The notes under the pieces: generated by a model
The model's input: the letters and a program-made list of their open reading frames with translations, nothing else
Database searches by the model: none
Told to the model about the DNA's origin: nothing
In this document: one piece after another, positions 63,143 to 64,000 of the stretch
Layout of the letters: every line of letters begins with the position of its first letter
Numbering within the stretch: position 1 is the first letter of the stretch
NCBI GenBank assembly: GCA_964540815.1
Contig: CAZIOH010000011.1
Coordinates: 1 to 64,000, forward strand
Origin: CAZIOH01 sp964540815
GTDB lineage: Bacteria; Myxococcota_A; Polyangia; Fen-1088
Length of the DNA: 64,000 nucleotides
Reading direction: 5' to 3'
Program-made: the position numbers and the translations under genes

Positions 63143-63797
63143 CCCCGCGCCGGCGAGCGCGGAGGCGAGCGGTCTTGCGACCGGGCTGGTGATCCTGGTC
63201 GGAGGCCGCGGGGTCCGGATGGGTGGGGTGTGCAAGCCGCTGCTCGCGGTCGAGGGAACGCGGATCATCGACCGGCAGCTGGCGGTGGCCGGGCCACTCT
63301 TCGCGCGCATCGCCCTCGTGGTGGGGGCCAAGGGACCGGTCGCCGCGGAGCTCCTGGCCCTCGGCTTGCCAGTGGTCGCCGACCGGCCCGGACCCGACAC
63401 GGGACCGGACACCGCACCGGACACCGGACCGATTTTCGGCCTCGAGGCCGGGCTCGCGTGGCTGCCGGACGGTGTCGACGCGCTGGTGTGCGTGGCGGGA
63501 GACATGCCCTTCCTGTCGGCGGCGTTGCTCCGCCGGCTGCGCGATCACCCCGCCGGTCGCTCGCTCGTTCCCCGCCACGGCACCGGGGTCGAGCCGCTGT
63601 GCGCCCGCTACGCGCGCACGGCGACCGGGCCGCTCGCGAGCTTCCTGGCGGCGGGGGGCCGCGCCCTGCACGCCTTCGTGCAGGCGCTCGACCCCGACTA
63701 TCTGGAAGGGCCGGAGCTCGCCCGACTGGCGCCGGGCGGGGTGGCCTTCACCAACCTCAACCGACCGTCCGACCTGGACGCCCTCGGGGGCTCTTAG
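63132..63797 (+). CDS. MobA-like NTP transferase
   Basis: A 221-aa nucleotidyltransferase overlapping pgm by 11 bp. The signature GGRGVRMGGVCKPLL is the MobA/GlmU-type NTP-binding loop, and the metal Asp is in CVAGDMPFL. The C-terminal SLVPRHGTGVEPLCARYAR fits molybdenum cofactor guanylyltransferase (MobA). A repeat insert PDTGPDTAPDTGP (from three 12-bp units, 63396-63431) interrupts the loop after VVADR. It may make MGD, or a nucleotide sugar given pgm upstream; the choice is open. The GTG 63132 start is likely. Confidence 0.75.
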   Translation: MPGSPAPASAEASGLATGLVILVGGRGVRMGGVCKPLLAVEGTRIIDRQLAVAGPLFARIALVVGAKGPVAAELLALGLPVVADRPGPDTGPDTAPDTGPIFGLEAGLAWLPDGVDALVCVAGDMPFLSAALLRRLRDHPAGRSLVPRHGTGVEPLCARYARTATGPLASFLAAGGRALHAFVQALDPDYLEGPELARLAPGGVAFTNLNRPSDLDALGGS

Positions 63798-63807
63798 GCG
63801 CGGGGCC

Positions 63808-64000
63808 TCACTGGTAGCCGGCGGCCTGCAGGCCAAACAGGTGGGCGTAACGGGCGCCGTGGGCCAGCAACTCGGCGTGGCTCCCGTCCTCGATCACCCG
63901 GCCCCCCTCGAGCACCAGGATGCGATCGGCCATGCGCACGGTCGGAAAGCGGTGCGAGATGAGGATGGTGGTACGCCCGGCCGCGAGGGCTCGAAAGCGC
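63808..64000 (-). CDS. ABC transporter ATP-binding protein, C-terminal end
   Basis: The last 63 residues of an ABC exporter-type protein; the start is beyond the window. TTILISHRFPTVRMADRILV contains the H-loop His, and VIEDGSHAELLAHGARYAHL is the usual end of fused TMD-NBD exporters. The substrate cannot be judged from this piece. The gene converges on the MobA-like gene with 10 bp between stops. Confidence 0.88.
   Translation of the reverse strand, partial: RFRALAAGRTTILISHRFPTVRMADRILVLEGGRVIEDGSHAELLAHGARYAHLFGLQAAGYQ

Overview
The window is a very GC-rich stretch of bacterial chromosome, coding on both strands, with no rRNA, tRNA, CRISPR array, insertion sequence or prophage that I can see. 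Four Hanks-type Ser/Thr kinases (three fused to TPR, AAA or HDOD regions), HDOD proteins, many Pro/Ala-rich secreted or anchored proteins and a lone two-component pair suggest a Myxococcota-like organism (inference from gene content, not from a marker gene). Two runs of exactly 100 N (10410-10509 and 23101-23200) show that this is a draft scaffold. Both lie inside short tandem repeats, and the sequences on either side of each gap overlap, so both interrupted genes (hrpB and a citrate synthase) are probably intact.

Layout. 1-8.0 kb: the 3' end of a Kef-type K+/H+ antiporter, a membrane Ser/Thr kinase, and a convergent giant kinase/cyclase-like/AAA/TPR protein. 8.2-11.9 kb: a vapBC toxin-antitoxin pair with a palindromic operator, then helicase hrpB. 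12.2-14.5 kb: an oligopeptidase B-like lipoprotein. 14.7-21.3 kb: a seven-gene minus-strand sugar-nucleotide and glycan operon in which almost every gene pair overlaps by 4 nt (Nudix, UDP-sugar dehydrogenase, Gfo/Idh oxidoreductase, GT2, epimerase, C-methyltransferase, SAM methyltransferase). 21.4-24.1 kb: two divergent citrate synthase family genes, one with an N-terminal HTH, separated by a dense GTTGA/TCAAC operator-like cluster. 24.1-25.8 kb: an M24 aminopeptidase and a small DUF2934-like protein, both with apparently leaderless promoters.

25.9-32.5 kb: a full type II fatty-acid synthesis operon on the minus strand (yceD-rpmF-plsX-fabH-fabD-fabG-acpP-fabF) behind a near-consensus sigma70 promoter. 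32.5-37.9 kb: alr followed by an Mla-type lipid transport operon (mlaE-mlaF-mlaD-lipoprotein). 37.9-42.9 kb: a Crp/Fnr regulator divergent from a metallophosphoesterase, a half-size GDT1-family protein, and an HDOD-sthA pair. 42.9-47.4 kb: a kinase-HDOD fusion divergent from the HDOD gene, then a divergent aldo-keto reductase and aldehyde dehydrogenase. 47.5-56.7 kb: an M1 aminopeptidase, an anchored repeat-rich protein, a kinase-TPR protein with a very long activation-segment insertion, and two Lys-rich secreted proteins. 56.8-64 kb: a Cys-rich YkgJ-like protein, a convergent response regulator/histidine kinase pair, an M19 dipeptidase, a methyltransferase, pgm, a MobA-like nucleotidyltransferase and the end of an ABC exporter.

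The envelope is a recurring theme: fatty acid supply, lipid transport, D-alanine, sugar nucleotides and secreted peptidases sit among kinase and HDOD signalling proteins. Among the less usual features are in-frame 12-bp minisatellites in at least five unrelated genes, the HTH-citrate synthase/operator arrangement, the divergent HDOD and kinase-HDOD genes, and a secreted protein with repeated VDxLL and DPF motifs.
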